From NCBI RefSeq assembly GCF_032401055.1, contig NZ_CP135529.1:3222501-3286500 (forward strand): a stretch of 64,000 nt of DNA. Direction: 5' to 3'. The position numbers and the translations under genes were made by a program. The notes beneath the pieces were generated by a model. It was given only the letters and a program-made list of their open reading frames with translations. It searched no databases and had not been told where the DNA came from. This DNA comes from Tardiphaga sp. 709. Its GTDB lineage: Bacteria > Pseudomonadota > Alphaproteobacteria > Rhizobiales > Xanthobacteraceae. This document shows positions 9,348 to 17,890 of the stretch, one piece after another. The stretch's first letter is position 1. Every line of letters starts with the position of its first letter.

Positions 9348-10715
9348 TCATAATCCGAAATGCCGGGCCGTCTCGTCGAGCGCGCGCCTGAGCTTGTCGA
9401 CGAGTTCGTCGATCTCGGCATGGGTGATAACCAGCGATGGGCTGAGCACGATGGACTGGCCGACGGCGCGGACGATCAAGCCCTGATTGTAGGCGGCTTC
9501 GCGGCAGAAGATGCCGGCGCCGTCCTCGACCGTGAAGATCTCGCGGGTGTCCTTGTCCTTGACCAGTTGCAGCGCCGCCAGCGTGCCTACGCCGCGTACC
9601 TCGCCGACCACCGGATGCTGTTCGAACTGCGCCAGCGCCTGATGCAGATAGGGGCCGATGTCGTTACGAACGCGGTCGACCAGGCCTTCGCGTTCAATGA
9701 TGTCGATATTGGCGAGTGCCACCGCGCAGGCGACGGGATGGCCCGAATAGGTATAGCCGTGAGCGAGCAACCCGCCGGCGCCGATGGTCTCGAACACCCG
9801 CTTGTTCATCGCCACCGCGGCGATCGGCAGATAGCCGGAGGACAGCCCCTTGGCCAGCGTCATCAGGTCCGGCGTGACGCCGTAAGTTTGCGCGCCGAAC
9901 CATTCGCCGGTGCGGCCGAAACCGCAGATCACTTCATCCGCAATCAGCAGCACATCGTATTTGCGGCAGATGCGCTGGATTTCCGGCCAATAGGTCGAGG
10001 GCGGATCGATCACGCCGCCGGCACCCTGCACCGGCTCGCCGATGAAGGCCGCGACATTCTCGGCCCCGAGTTCGAGGATCTTCTGCTCGAGCGCTTGCGC
10101 GGCCTGCAGTCCGAATTCCTCCTTGGTCTGCTCACCGCCGAACATGTACCAGTGCGGATGCTGGATATGCGCGAAGCCGGGGAGCGTGCCGCCGTCCATG
10201 GCATGCATATGCGGCATTCCGCACAGGCTCACGGCTGCCAGCGTACTGCCGTGATAGGCCATGGTACGGCTGATGAAGGTGCGCTTGGCCGGCTTGCCCC
10301 GCAGCTTCCAGAAATAGCGCACCATGCGGACGATGGTGTCGTTGGCCTCGGAGCCGGACGAGGTGAACAGGAAATGGTCGAGGCCCTCCGGCGTGAGCTG
10401 AGAGAGCTTGTGTGCGAGCTCCGTCATCGCCGGCGTCGTCGACTGGAAATGGTTGCTGTAGAATGGCAATTCGGTCATTTGCCGGGTAGCGGCATCGACC
10501 AGTTCCTGCCGGCCGTAGCCGACATTGACACACCACAACCCGGCCATGCCGTCGAGGAATCTGCGCCCGTCGCTGTCCCAGATCTGGCAGCCCTCGCCCC
10601 GCACAACCACACGGGTCTTGCCGCTGGCGATCACGGCGGGATCGGTGAAGGAATGGACGTGATGCGCGCCGTCGAGCGCCTGCAAATCGCCGGTTGTTCT
10701 TGTTGTATCGAGCAT
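9348..10715 (-). CDS. Class III (omega) aminotransferase, PLP-dependent
   Basis: 455 residues. Fold-type I aminotransferase of the omega-amino acid:pyruvate / putrescine group. The PLP lysine is Lys289 in TLAKGLSSGYLP, the aspartate that holds the pyridine nitrogen is in LLIADEVICGFGRTG, and FTSSGSEAND is the phosphate-binding loop. It would move the terminal amino group of an omega-amino acid or diamine to pyruvate or a 2-oxoacid. GGAG precedes ATG 10715. It lies upstream of the binding-protein gene on the same strand. Next to NylB-like hydrolases this fits a path from omega-amino amide to semialdehyde, which is inference. Confidence 0.9.
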   Translation of the reverse strand: MLDTTRTTGDLQALDGAHHVHSFTDPAVIASGKTRVVVRGEGCQIWDSDGRRFLDGMAGLWCVNVGYGRQELVDAATRQMTELPFYSNHFQSTTPAMTELAHKLSQLTPEGLDHFLFTSSGSEANDTIVRMVRYFWKLRGKPAKRTFISRTMAYHGSTLAAVSLCGMPHMHAMDGGTLPGFAHIQHPHWYMFGGEQTKEEFGLQAAQALEQKILELGAENVAAFIGEPVQGAGGVIDPPSTYWPEIQRICRKYDVLLIADEVICGFGRTGEWFGAQTYGVTPDLMTLAKGLSSGYLPIAAVAMNKRVFETIGAGGLLAHGYTYSGHPVACAVALANIDIIEREGLVDRVRNDIGPYLHQALAQFEQHPVVGEVRGVGTLAALQLVKDKDTREIFTVEDGAGIFCREAAYNQGLIVRAVGQSIVLSPSLVITHAEIDELVDKLRRALDETARHFGL

Positions 10716-10863
10716 CTTTTTCTCCGACGACGCCGGGCAGCCACGACAGGGCCAGCGTCAACGAAGGGATCATCGAATTGCCCGGACGATTGCGGGAGAT
10801 GCCAAACAGGGGGCCGGTGGTGCGCAGCGCGCACCGTGGCCGCCCAATGCGCGGAGCAAGCCG

Positions 10864-11256
10864 CTAGGTGTGATGCGCGAAATCCGCCGGGGTCAGTTCG
10901 ATCGGCTGGCCATGCGGCGTGCGATCGGCGGCGTGGTCCCAGGCATCGCGATAGCGATGCAGCGCATCCGCCGTCGTCACGCCCTTCTCGGCGATCAGAT
11001 TTTCCAGCGTCGCCAGCCAGTGCCGGTAATAGGTCTCGCCGGTGTCGGCATCGCCGTCCGCCTGGGCGCGCTTGATCTCGGCGGCCAGCGCAGCAGCCCA
11101 TTCCGTCCAGGTGAACACGCCGCGCTCATGCAGCGTCACGGCCATAGCGAAGGCCTGAGCCTCCCACGGCTCGCGAAACACCGGTCCCTCGGCGTCACAG
11201 GGGATGCTCGGGATTTCGGCCGTCGCACGCGTTGCAGCTTGAGTATTGGTCGTCAT
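10864..11256 (-). CDS. Nitrile hydratase accessory-protein-like protein (orphan)
   Basis: About 130 residues. The core F-x2-PWEAQAFAM-x3-LHERGVFTWTEWAAALAAEI followed by YYRHWLATLENLIAEKG matches what I know of nitrile hydratase activators and the beta-subunit N-terminal domain. Accessory proteins of this type help load the metal centre of nitrile hydratase, but no alpha or beta subunit gene is in the window. It could serve an enzyme encoded elsewhere. The start is taken as ATG 11256, preceded by GGAG at eight bases; ATG 11274 also has a plausible site (AGGA). It is divergent from the amidohydrolase at 11501. Confidence 0.72.
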   Translation of the reverse strand: MTTNTQAATRATAEIPSIPCDAEGPVFREPWEAQAFAMAVTLHERGVFTWTEWAAALAAEIKRAQADGDADTGETYYRHWLATLENLIAEKGVTTADALHRYRDAWDHAADRTPHGQPIELTPADFAHHT

Positions 11257-11500
11257 CACACCGGCTCCAGACATCAGGCGAATCCTACACCGACGCGCGC
11301 CTCGCGCAAATGTCGCTGCGTGACGCGCATGGCTGGTGTCTAATTCCTGACCTGCGAGAAAAACTCCAACATAAAGCGCGGTATGCGGCACGTTGCCCCG
11401 TCTGCAGGCTCACACTGCACAATCTGCGATCTTGCTCCGCTGAATAATTTTGGCGTACCCGTCGCTGCACTCGATCCCGTGAATAAAAGGTAGACTTAAG

Positions 11501-13147
11501 ATGGAAAAGCCAAGCCTCATCCTGACCGGAGGACGCGTGTTCTGTGGTCTCAACGAGGGCTTTGTCGAAGCCATCGCGATCGCATCGGGACGCGTGCTGG
11601 CCACCGGTTCGGCTGAAAAGATCGCCGAACTTGCCGGCCCTGAGACCCGCATCATCGAACTCGCCGGTCGCACCGCCATCCCGGGCCTGAACGATGCGCA
11701 TATGCATCTGCTGCCGCTCGGCCTGACCATGACCGAGATCAATCTGCGGCCGGAAACCGGCGCCAACAGCATCGGCGAAATCCTGCGCCGCGTCGCCGAA
11801 AAGGCCAAGACGGCCAAGCCCGGCGAATGGATCAATGGCCGCGGCTATGACCACTACGAGCTCGCGGAAAAGCGACACCCCACCGCCGAAGAGCTCGATC
11901 AGGTTGCGCCAAACAATCCGGTCTATCTCAAGCGCACCTGCGGCCATGTCGCGGTGATCAACACGCAGGCGATGCGCGCGGCCGGCATCGGCCACAACAC
12001 GCCGCAGCCCGATGGCGGCATGATCGAGCGCCGCGACAACAAGCTCACCGGCCTGCTCGCCGAACGCGCGCTGCGCCTGATCGTCGACGCCGCGCCGAAG
12101 CCAAGCGCCGAACGCCTGCGCGACGCGATCGACCGCGCCAGCCGGTTCATGCTCGAGCAAGGCTTCACCAGCGTGATGGACGCCGCGGTCGGCATGGCCG
12201 CAGGCATGGATGAGATCGATGCCTATGAGCATCTGGCCAAATCGAACACGCTGCCGATCCGCACCTGGGTCTGTATCTACGGCAACACCGACGGCATCGG
12301 CGATCAGGCACATGCTGCAGGTTATCGTTTCGGCCGCGAGGTCGGCATGCTGCGCTATGGCGCGATGAAAGTGTTCGGCGACGGCAGCGCCGGCGGCCTC
12401 ACCGCTGCGATGTCGGAGCCCTATCTCGTGGGCGATCCCGATAACCGCGGCATCTTCTGCTACACCGACAAGGAAATGCACGACTATCTCGCGCATTATC
12501 ATGGCCTCGGCTACCAGCTAGCCATCCATGCCATCGGCGATGCCGCCATCGAGCAGGTGCTGTCAGGGATCGAGAAAGCGGGTACGACGGAGAACCCGAT
12601 CCTCGGCCGCCGCCATCGCATCGAGCATTGCGGCTTCCTGAGCGACAGCCAGATCGCACGCATGGCCACCGCGGGCATCGACCCGGTGCCGCAGCCGGTC
12701 TTCATGTATGAATTCGGCGATCTCTACATCACCAATCTCGGCCAGGCGCGTACCGATGTTGCCTATCCCATGCGCAAATGGTTCGACGCCGGTCTGCATC
12801 CGGCCGCAAGCTCGGACGCGCCGGTCTCGACCACCGATCCGTTCAAGAACCTGTTCACGATGACGACGCGCATGTCCAACCGCCACACATTGCTGGGCGA
12901 AGGGCAGAAGCTGTCGATGGCGGAAGCGATCCACGCCTACACCTATTTCGGCGCCTATACGCAGTTCGCCGAGAACAATGTCGGCCGTCTGGTGCCGGGC
13001 CAGCTCGCGGATATCGCCGTGCTCAGCCACGACGTCTTCACCTGCGCGCCCGAGGAAGTCGAGAAAGACACCCGCTGCGACCTCACCATTCTGGGCGGCA
13101 ACGTCGTCTTCGACAGGCTGGGTCAGGTCGCAGTCGCGGCGGAATAA
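11501..13147 (+). CDS. YtcJ-type metal-dependent amidohydrolase
   Basis: 548 residues of the amidohydrolase superfamily, YtcJ/NfdA branch. Metal ligands are visible as the HMH pair in NDAHMHLLPLG, the histidines in AIHAIGDAA and RRHRIEHCG, and a late aspartate in AASSDAPVS. An N-terminal beta-sandwich (ILTGGRVFCGLNEG) and a C-terminal LADIAVLSHD strand frame the barrel. Enzymes of this branch hydrolyse N-formyl or other N-acyl groups; the substrate is not predictable. It closes the catabolic block that starts with the two NylB-like hydrolases. Confidence 0.88.
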   Translation: MEKPSLILTGGRVFCGLNEGFVEAIAIASGRVLATGSAEKIAELAGPETRIIELAGRTAIPGLNDAHMHLLPLGLTMTEINLRPETGANSIGEILRRVAEKAKTAKPGEWINGRGYDHYELAEKRHPTAEELDQVAPNNPVYLKRTCGHVAVINTQAMRAAGIGHNTPQPDGGMIERRDNKLTGLLAERALRLIVDAAPKPSAERLRDAIDRASRFMLEQGFTSVMDAAVGMAAGMDEIDAYEHLAKSNTLPIRTWVCIYGNTDGIGDQAHAAGYRFGREVGMLRYGAMKVFGDGSAGGLTAAMSEPYLVGDPDNRGIFCYTDKEMHDYLAHYHGLGYQLAIHAIGDAAIEQVLSGIEKAGTTENPILGRRHRIEHCGFLSDSQIARMATAGIDPVPQPVFMYEFGDLYITNLGQARTDVAYPMRKWFDAGLHPAASSDAPVSTTDPFKNLFTMTTRMSNRHTLLGEGQKLSMAEAIHAYTYFGAYTQFAENNVGRLVPGQLADIAVLSHDVFTCAPEEVEKDTRCDLTILGGNVVFDRLGQVAVAAE

Positions 13148-13266
13148 AGAGCGCGCGAGATGCTGGGACTCGCGGTCTATGCCCGCTGCTCAGTTGCATC
13201 GGAGCAAAGGATCTGTTTGACGAAGGCCCTTGCCGTAAGGCGCCGCCTCGTCTGTGCATAAAGGTA

Positions 13267-13291
13267 CCGTCGCCAGATGACGTGGCGACGG
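13267..13291. terminator. Stem-loop between convergent genes
   Basis: Perfect 9-bp stem CCGTCGCCA / TGGCGACGG with a 7-base loop. It lies about 120 bp after the amidohydrolase stop and about 30 bp past the convergent DUF3551 gene end. No clear T run follows on either strand, so termination is likely but not proven. Confidence 0.45.
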
Positions 13292-13318
13292 CTGCCGATT
13301 CAAAAACGACACAGTGCC

Positions 13319-13537
13319 TTAACGGACGCGCTTGCGACAGGAGGCACCTGTTCCGCTGACAGCGGCACGGCATTGATCGATCGTGTCATAACTACAGTCG
13401 GTGCCGCGCGACTGTGATTTGGCGCACCACGCCCTTCCCTTGGCCTCGCTCTGCGTGGTGACGAATACCATGCTCGCGCTCGCGACGATCGTGGAAACAA
13501 GCAGGGACAATAAAAAACGCTTCTTCAGGTTCTGCAT
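13319..13537 (-). CDS. DUF3551-like small secreted cysteine-rich protein
   Basis: 72 residues. A signal peptide (KKRFLLSLLVSTIVASASM, cleaved near residue 30) is followed by a short mature part with four cysteines: WCAKSQSRGTDCSYDT, then DQCRAAV and GASCRK. This pattern matches the small DUF3551 proteins common in Bradyrhizobium; function unknown. GGAGG precedes ATG 13537 at a good distance. A copy of the shared near-palindrome lies 53 bp upstream of the start. Confidence 0.8.
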   Translation of the reverse strand: MQNLKKRFLLSLLVSTIVASASMVFVTTQSEAKGRAWCAKSQSRGTDCSYDTIDQCRAAVSGTGASCRKRVR

Positions 13538-13590
13538 CGCATCCTCCTTTTCAATCGTCGAAATAATGGATGACGCGATTGCATCACGAT

Positions 13591-13608
13591 ATCGGGTGTT
13601 GACCTGAT
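13591..13608. promoter_or_regulatory. Shared near-palindrome, copy 1 (one mismatch)
   Basis: ATCGGG-TGTTG-ACCTGAT, the ATC(A)GGG-N5-CCC(T)GAT motif with one changed base, 53 bp upstream of the DUF3551-like gene. The flank (CACGAT just before ATCGGG) is also shared with the copy at 27602. Confidence 0.55.
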
Positions 13609-13697
13609 CCGAGCCGCGGAATCACCCTTGCGATCACAGCGAAAGATCGTGATGCGCTGGAATGGCTATTGCAGGCGCAACGGTGCAATCGTATCGC

Positions 13698-13982
13698 TCA
13701 CCTGCAATAGCGATGCGATACCGGATGAGATCTTCCGTGCGATGTGCGGACCCAGCAACGACCATGGCGCCAGTAATATCGGTTATGCCAATGCCGCCTG
13801 TGACTCCCCACCGCTGCTCCGGTGGCAGCACCGATGGCCGCACCGCGCCGCCCGCCGACAGCGCCGCCGATGATGGCACCGGACACTGCACCGCGCCCTG
13901 CTGCGCTTTGGGCAAGCGCATCCGCCAGCGGAACCACGGCAGACAGCGTGAGTAGAACGAGCAAGGTTGAGATCCGGCGCAT
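13698..13982 (-). CDS. Small secreted glycine-zipper protein
   Basis: 94 residues. A signal peptide (RRISTLLVLLTLSAVVPLADALA) is followed by a glycine-zipper stretch (GAVSGAIIGGAVGG, then GAAIGAATGAAVG) and a tail rich in His, Arg and Tyr. Glycine-zipper segments of this kind insert into or span membranes in small envelope proteins. Function unknown. AGGGAG precedes ATG 13982. A perfect copy of the shared near-palindrome is 68 bp upstream. A longer open frame from 14089 overlaps it in another reading frame and looks like a shadow. Confidence 0.7.
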   Translation of the reverse strand: MRRISTLLVLLTLSAVVPLADALAQSAAGRGAVSGAIIGGAVGGRRGAAIGAATGAAVGSHRRHWHNRYYWRHGRCWVRTSHGRSHPVSHRYCR

Positions 13983-14050
13983 GCGTAACTCCCTGACAAA
14001 TGAGCCCCCTCACCTGCCCCGATTTGAAATGCACTTGCAGAGCCATAGCC

Positions 14051-14068
14051 ATCGGGAAAAACCCTTGG
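14051..14068. promoter_or_regulatory. Shared near-palindrome, copy 2 (perfect)
   Basis: ATCGGG-AAAAA-CCCTTGG lies between the divergent genes at 13982 (68 bp away) and 14156 (87 bp away). It could serve either or both. Confidence 0.65.
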
Positions 14069-14155
14069 TCGGCGTGCGTCACGCGCCACCGCATGTGTCA
14101 GCGCCTTACTAATTATTCACTGGGACACGCCGCTCTTCCGAATTATTGGAGCGCG

Positions 14156-14359
14156 ATGCGATACTTTTTCCATATTCTGGACGGGCCGAAAGTTTTTCCC
14201 GATGAGGTCGGAAGCCGCCTTTCAAATCCGAAGCTTGCGATCACGCAGGCGCAGGCCCTTGCGACGGAATTGAGCAAGGCCGGCGCGCTGTGCAGGTCCC
14301 ATCTGGTGTTTGTTCTCGACGAGAACGGCAACCGCATTTTCAGATGCCGGGCCCACTGA
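14156..14359 (+). CDS. DUF6894-like small protein
   Basis: 67 residues starting MRYFFHILDG and continuing through VFPDEVGSRL. This is the pattern of the short DUF6894 proteins that occur in many copies in rhizobia. They are about this long, with an N-terminal [RP]YFF-H motif and a D-x-G near residue 20. Function unknown, probably cytoplasmic. TTGGAG lies five bases before ATG 14156 and favours it over the longer frame opening at 14000. Confidence 0.75.
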   Translation: MRYFFHILDGPKVFPDEVGSRLSNPKLAITQAQALATELSKAGALCRSHLVFVLDENGNRIFRCRAH

Positions 14360-14530
14360 CGGCTTCGCATATGGCTGCCGTCGTATGCGCGGATCGGGAC
14401 ATCGTCGAAGAAGTTGCCGAGTATCAGGGTAAAGCCCGATACCCGCTCAGGTGCTTTCCCTTATATCTCCCGTCGCGCTTCAAATTTTCCGGGCTATCCT
14501 GCACCACGTCGTCATTTACGAGGTTCGGTC

Positions 14531-16009
14531 GTGCGGGCCAGAATCTTCAGATTTGCAAAGATCCTGATGGCGTTTTTCGGCATCGCGCTGATGACGATCT
14601 TCGCTGTGCGCATCTACGATTCGCAGCGCGGACTGCCACTCGAGACATGGCATACCTACGTTCCGCATGAGCTTCATGCGAGCAAGCTGGATACTGCCGA
14701 CTGGGCGCAGTATATGGCGGCTGAGGCGGTGCTTTTCGACGAAGTCCAGCGCGAGGTATCGCAGAAGCTCGATGCGACAGAACGTGTGCCACCCAATCGG
14801 TATTTCGAAGGCAGCCCGGTCTATCCCCCGCATTTCGTGCAGGATTTCAACCGCTCCTTTGTGCTGGAGCCGAAGGGGAAGCCGATCGGGGCGGTCGTGC
14901 TTCTTCATGGCCTGACGGATTCCCCCTACAGCCAGCGCCATATTGCGCGCTTCTACCGCGACCAAGGCTTCCTGGCGATCGTCCCAAGGCTGCCGGCACA
15001 TGGCACGGTTCCGGCCGCGCTGACCGACGTCGAATGGGAAGATTGGTTGGCTGCAACGCGGCTCGCAGTGCGGGAAGTCAAGAAGCGGATGGATACGCCT
15101 GTGCCGCTGCATCTGGTGGGATTTTCCAATGGCGGTGCACTGGCGATCATGTATGCGCTGGATGCCATCGACGACGAAAAACTGTCGCGACCCGACCGCC
15201 TGATATTGATCTCGCCGATGGTCGGCATCACCAGTTTTGCACGCTTTGCCGGCCTCGCGGGATTTCCGGCAATTCTGCCCGCCTTCGCCAAGGCCGCATG
15301 GCTCGATGTCGTTCCGGAGTTCAATCCCTTCAAGTACAATTCATTCCCGGTGAACGGCGCGCGTCAATCGCATCTTCTGACCAGAGCTCTGCAAGGGAGG
15401 CTCGCGCGCTATGCGAGTGAAGGCAGACTGGACCGGTTTCCACCCATCCTGACATTCCAGTCGCTGATGGATTTCACGGTCAGCACGCGGGCCATCGTCT
15501 CCGATCTCTATGCCCATCTGCCGGCCAATGGGAGCGAACTCGTTCTGTTCGACGTCAATCGCACCGCCCGATTTGGCCCCCTGCTCCGCACCAGCACCGA
15601 TACAGCGCTGGCACGCATTGTACCCGCAGGTCCGCGGCGCTACCGCCTCGCCGTCATTACCAATTCCGGCGACAATAATGACGACGTGATCGAGCGTGTG
15701 ACCGAGGCCGGCACTGTCGCCGAGCATGCTCGCCCGCTCGGCCTGAGCTATCCACGAGGCTTCTATTCGCTGTCACATGTCGCGCTGCCATTTCCGGTCA
15801 GCGATTCTCTCTATGGGGCGGAACCGGACAAATCCGAGGATTTTGGCGAGAACCTCGGCACCCTGGCGCCGCGCGGGGAACGCAATGTGCTGATCGCCAG
15901 CCTGGACTCGCTGATGCGGGCGTCATCAAACCCGTTCTTCCCCTACATGGTCGGCCGGATCGGTGAGAGCATTCTCACCCCCGCAAAGACCGTCCAACCC
16001 GCCCGGTAA
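14531..16009 (+). CDS. Membrane-anchored alpha/beta hydrolase
   Basis: 492 residues from GTG 14531, which has GAGG seven bases upstream. One N-terminal membrane helix (ILMAFFGIALMTIFAV) is followed by an extracytoplasmic alpha/beta-hydrolase domain. HGLTDSPYSQR forms the oxyanion region, the nucleophile is Ser199 in GFSNGG, a late aspartate lies in FQSLMDFTVS and the histidine in SLSHVALPF. It resembles serine carboxylesterase / monoacylglycerol-lipase-type enzymes. Substrate unknown. A longer frame to 14414 exists but has no ribosome site. Confidence 0.82.
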   Translation: MRARIFRFAKILMAFFGIALMTIFAVRIYDSQRGLPLETWHTYVPHELHASKLDTADWAQYMAAEAVLFDEVQREVSQKLDATERVPPNRYFEGSPVYPPHFVQDFNRSFVLEPKGKPIGAVVLLHGLTDSPYSQRHIARFYRDQGFLAIVPRLPAHGTVPAALTDVEWEDWLAATRLAVREVKKRMDTPVPLHLVGFSNGGALAIMYALDAIDDEKLSRPDRLILISPMVGITSFARFAGLAGFPAILPAFAKAAWLDVVPEFNPFKYNSFPVNGARQSHLLTRALQGRLARYASEGRLDRFPPILTFQSLMDFTVSTRAIVSDLYAHLPANGSELVLFDVNRTARFGPLLRTSTDTALARIVPAGPRRYRLAVITNSGDNNDDVIERVTEAGTVAEHARPLGLSYPRGFYSLSHVALPFPVSDSLYGAEPDKSEDFGENLGTLAPRGERNVLIASLDSLMRASSNPFFPYMVGRIGESILTPAKTVQPAR

Positions 16010-16021
16010 AGCGATATCAGC

Positions 16022-16402
16022 CTATTGGACCAGACTGGTTCTGAGGCGGGTGTATTCTGCCTCTGTAATAGATCCCGCCGATTTCAGGCGATCGAGTTTC
16101 TCGATCTCATCGGCAACACTGAATCCCACCACCCGGCGCAAGTCGTCGCGAGCCTCCTTGGCGCGCTCTGCATTTCTCTCGGCCATACTGCGGCCGTGCA
16201 CCAGCAGGTAAGCGAAGATGCCGATATAGGGCAAGACGATGAGCAGGATCACCCAGCAAACCTTGCCAATACCGGACACGTCATGGCGGCGAAACAAATC
16301 GCCGGTGACAACGATAAAGAGCCAGAACCACAGGACAAACATGAACACTGCGAAAACATCGGCCACGAAATTGGCGAACGTGAAGCCACCCTGAAACAGC
16401 AT
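16022..16402 (-). CDS. SHOCT-domain membrane protein with PLDc_N-like helices
   Basis: 126 residues. Two hydrophobic segments (FVADVFAVFMFVLWFWLFIVV and VCWVILLIVLPYIGIFAYLLV) form the two-helix unit seen in cardiolipin-synthase N-termini and in many short stress proteins. The C-terminus carries a SHOCT motif (EIEKLDRLKSAGSITEAEY), a short oligomerisation helix pair. Function unknown. It converges with the hydrolase at 14531, with 12 bp between the stops. Confidence 0.82.
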   Translation of the reverse strand: MLFQGGFTFANFVADVFAVFMFVLWFWLFIVVTGDLFRRHDVSGIGKVCWVILLIVLPYIGIFAYLLVHGRSMAERNAERAKEARDDLRRVVGFSVADEIEKLDRLKSAGSITEAEYTRLRTSLVQ

Positions 16403-16492
16403 GATCAGCCTCCACTCCGAAATTCGCTGGCGATCGCTTTCGTCACCGGAATTCCGATTCCGATACCAGCGATGGCCGATGATAAATGCCGA

Positions 16493-16966
16493 CTATCGAA
16501 GAACGAGATTGGATATGCCCAGCGCCAGATTCAGTCCGATCTGGCCCTCGACGGATAGCGGCTGCAGCGTGATCGTACGGCGTGATCCGCCAACGAGGAC
16601 GTTGGCGCCAAGGCCCAGGCCGAGTGCAACATTTCCGCTTGCCCCGACATAGCTGCCTCTCAACGTGCCGCGGCCGATATTGCTATTCCGCGCAAAGACG
16701 CCCCAGAACAGTGTCCCTCCCCGGGTTACGCCAACATCGAGGCCAACCCGCCTGATCGTGCCTCTGTAGTTATATTGCCGCGCAGCCACGCTGGACAGGA
16801 AGACACATTGCATCTCCTGGCGTGAGCCCAGAACCAGCCCAACCCTCGGACCGGTGCTGCATGTCAGTCCGCCGACGCGGAAAAGCTGCTGCGCGTGAGC
16901 CGGTGCGGATAACATCTGCGGAATCAGGAAGGCACATACCACCGTCAATAAGCGAATGCTGAACAT
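16493..16966 (-). CDS. DUF992 secreted protein, copy A
   Basis: 157 residues. A signal peptide (MFSIRLLTVVCAFLIPQML, cleaved near PAHA) is followed by a glycine-rich beta domain with paired cysteines (GGLTCSTGPRVGLVLGSRQ, then MQCVF). This is the DUF992 layout, periplasmic or surface proteins of rhizobia with no known role. GAGGGA precedes ATG 16966; an ATG at 16987 is less likely. Its paralogue at 39453 shares the whole layout, including GTLRG-x-YVGASG and LVGGSRRT. A perfect shared near-palindrome lies 77 bp upstream. Confidence 0.85.
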   Translation of the reverse strand: MFSIRLLTVVCAFLIPQMLSAPAHAQQLFRVGGLTCSTGPRVGLVLGSRQEMQCVFLSSVAARQYNYRGTIRRVGLDVGVTRGGTLFWGVFARNSNIGRGTLRGSYVGASGNVALGLGLGANVLVGGSRRTITLQPLSVEGQIGLNLALGISNLVLR

Positions 16967-17365
16967 CTGCTTCCCTCTCGAAGCCACGACAAAAATAACC
17001 TCGCATCTGCCGCACGAGGCTAGCCATCAGCACGCAATAGTTAATCGGGAAAAACCCTGAACAGGTCATGATGAGTACCCGGATTGCTCGGGGGAATAAT
17101 GAGCTGGGTTCGGGCGCGCTCTGCGCGCGTGTCCCGTGGAAGATTCCAGGTCATTCGCTGGGACCAGAGCGCCACAAGTGCGGCTGTTTTGCCCCTGTTT
17201 TGGCTGAATCCGAAACTTTAAAGTTCTGTAAGAAAGTTGCAGTGCTGATGGACGAACGCCATTTCCAGGTTGGACGATTGCTCCTCAACTTCCCAGATAT
17301 CGCGGGCCTGGATGGCCAGCCGTCAGAGCAAAGTCATGATCGTCCCTGGAGAGAATGGTCGAGTG
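16967..17365. other. Intergenic region with a shared near-palindrome
   Basis: About 400 bp between DUF992 copy A and the TerB-like gene. It holds the near-palindrome at 17044. A 141-codon frame covering 17068-17493 overlaps the TerB-like gene and has no recognisable content. Nothing else is seen. Confidence 0.5.
17044..17060. promoter_or_regulatory. Shared near-palindrome, copy 3 (perfect)
   Basis: ATCGGG-AAAAA-CCCTGA, 77 bp upstream of DUF992 copy A. Its first 15 bases are identical to the copy at 14051. Confidence 0.65.
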
Positions 17366-17845
17366 ATGTTTGGATCAATCAAGGCGTTCATCTCGCGTGC
17401 GATCGAAGACGCCAATCAACGGAAAAACGTCGAGCAGAGAGAGCTTCTCATCGTGACTGCGGCGTTGCTTATCCGCGTTGCAACCGTCCATAGTGAGCTA
17501 TCGGATATCAGGCGCGCCAGATTGCACGCTATCTTCATATCGCATTATGGGCTGGATGACGCGGCTACGACTCAGCTGCTCGTTGATGCAGATGCAGTCG
17601 CCCGTAGCGCGGTCGATCTTTATCGCTTTACCCGGCAGCTCAATGAGTTCCTCGACGACGATGGACGCCGACGGATCGTTCAACTGATGTGGGAGGTCAT
17701 TTACGCGGATCAGCGGGTCAACGAATTTGAAGAGAATCTGATCTGGCGTGCGGCAGACCTTCTGGGTGTATCGTCCCGGCAGCGTGTTGAACTTCGACAG
17801 CGTGTCGTCGCTGGCATAAAGAATTTGGCCGCAGTGTCAGCCTGA
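17366..17845 (+). CDS. TerB-family protein
   Basis: About 159 residues, all helical. The C-terminal part LMWEVIYADQRVNEFEENLIWRAADLLGV is the TerB/tellurite-resistance fold hallmark: an acidic D-x-R-x3-E metal-binding loop between helices. Proteins of this family are cytoplasmic and linked to stress or membrane-associated complexes; the exact role is unknown. ATG 17366 is chosen because the conserved helices start soon after it; ribosome-site support is weak, and ATG 17336 or 17270 remain possible. It converges with the antiporter operon. Confidence 0.75.
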   Translation: MFGSIKAFISRAIEDANQRKNVEQRELLIVTAALLIRVATVHSELSDIRRARLHAIFISHYGLDDAATTQLLVDADAVARSAVDLYRFTRQLNEFLDDDGRRRIVQLMWEVIYADQRVNEFEENLIWRAADLLGVSSRQRVELRQRVVAGIKNLAAVSA

Positions 17846-17859
17846 CGACACCATCATCG

Positions 17860-17873
17860 CATCTCTAGAGATG
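17860..17873. terminator. 14-bp palindrome between convergent genes
   Basis: CATCTCTAGAGATG is a perfect palindrome midway in the 45-bp gap between the TerB-like gene and the end of the antiporter operon. It would form only a 5-bp stem with a CTAG loop, so a terminator role is weakly supported. Confidence 0.3.
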
Positions 17874-17890
17874 TCGATTGTTCGGCATAC

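Noticed and set aside
9360-11075. Plus-strand 571-codon frame opposite the aminotransferase
   Set aside because: Antisense shadow caused by high GC; the minus-strand protein has all catalytic motifs.
13634-14089. 151-codon frame around the glycine-zipper gene
   Set aside because: The smaller frame 13698-13982 has a clean signal peptide and ribosome site; the larger one has neither.
17068-17493. 141-codon plus frame overlapping the TerB-like gene
   Set aside because: No recognisable domain, poor start, and it overlaps a supported gene in another frame.
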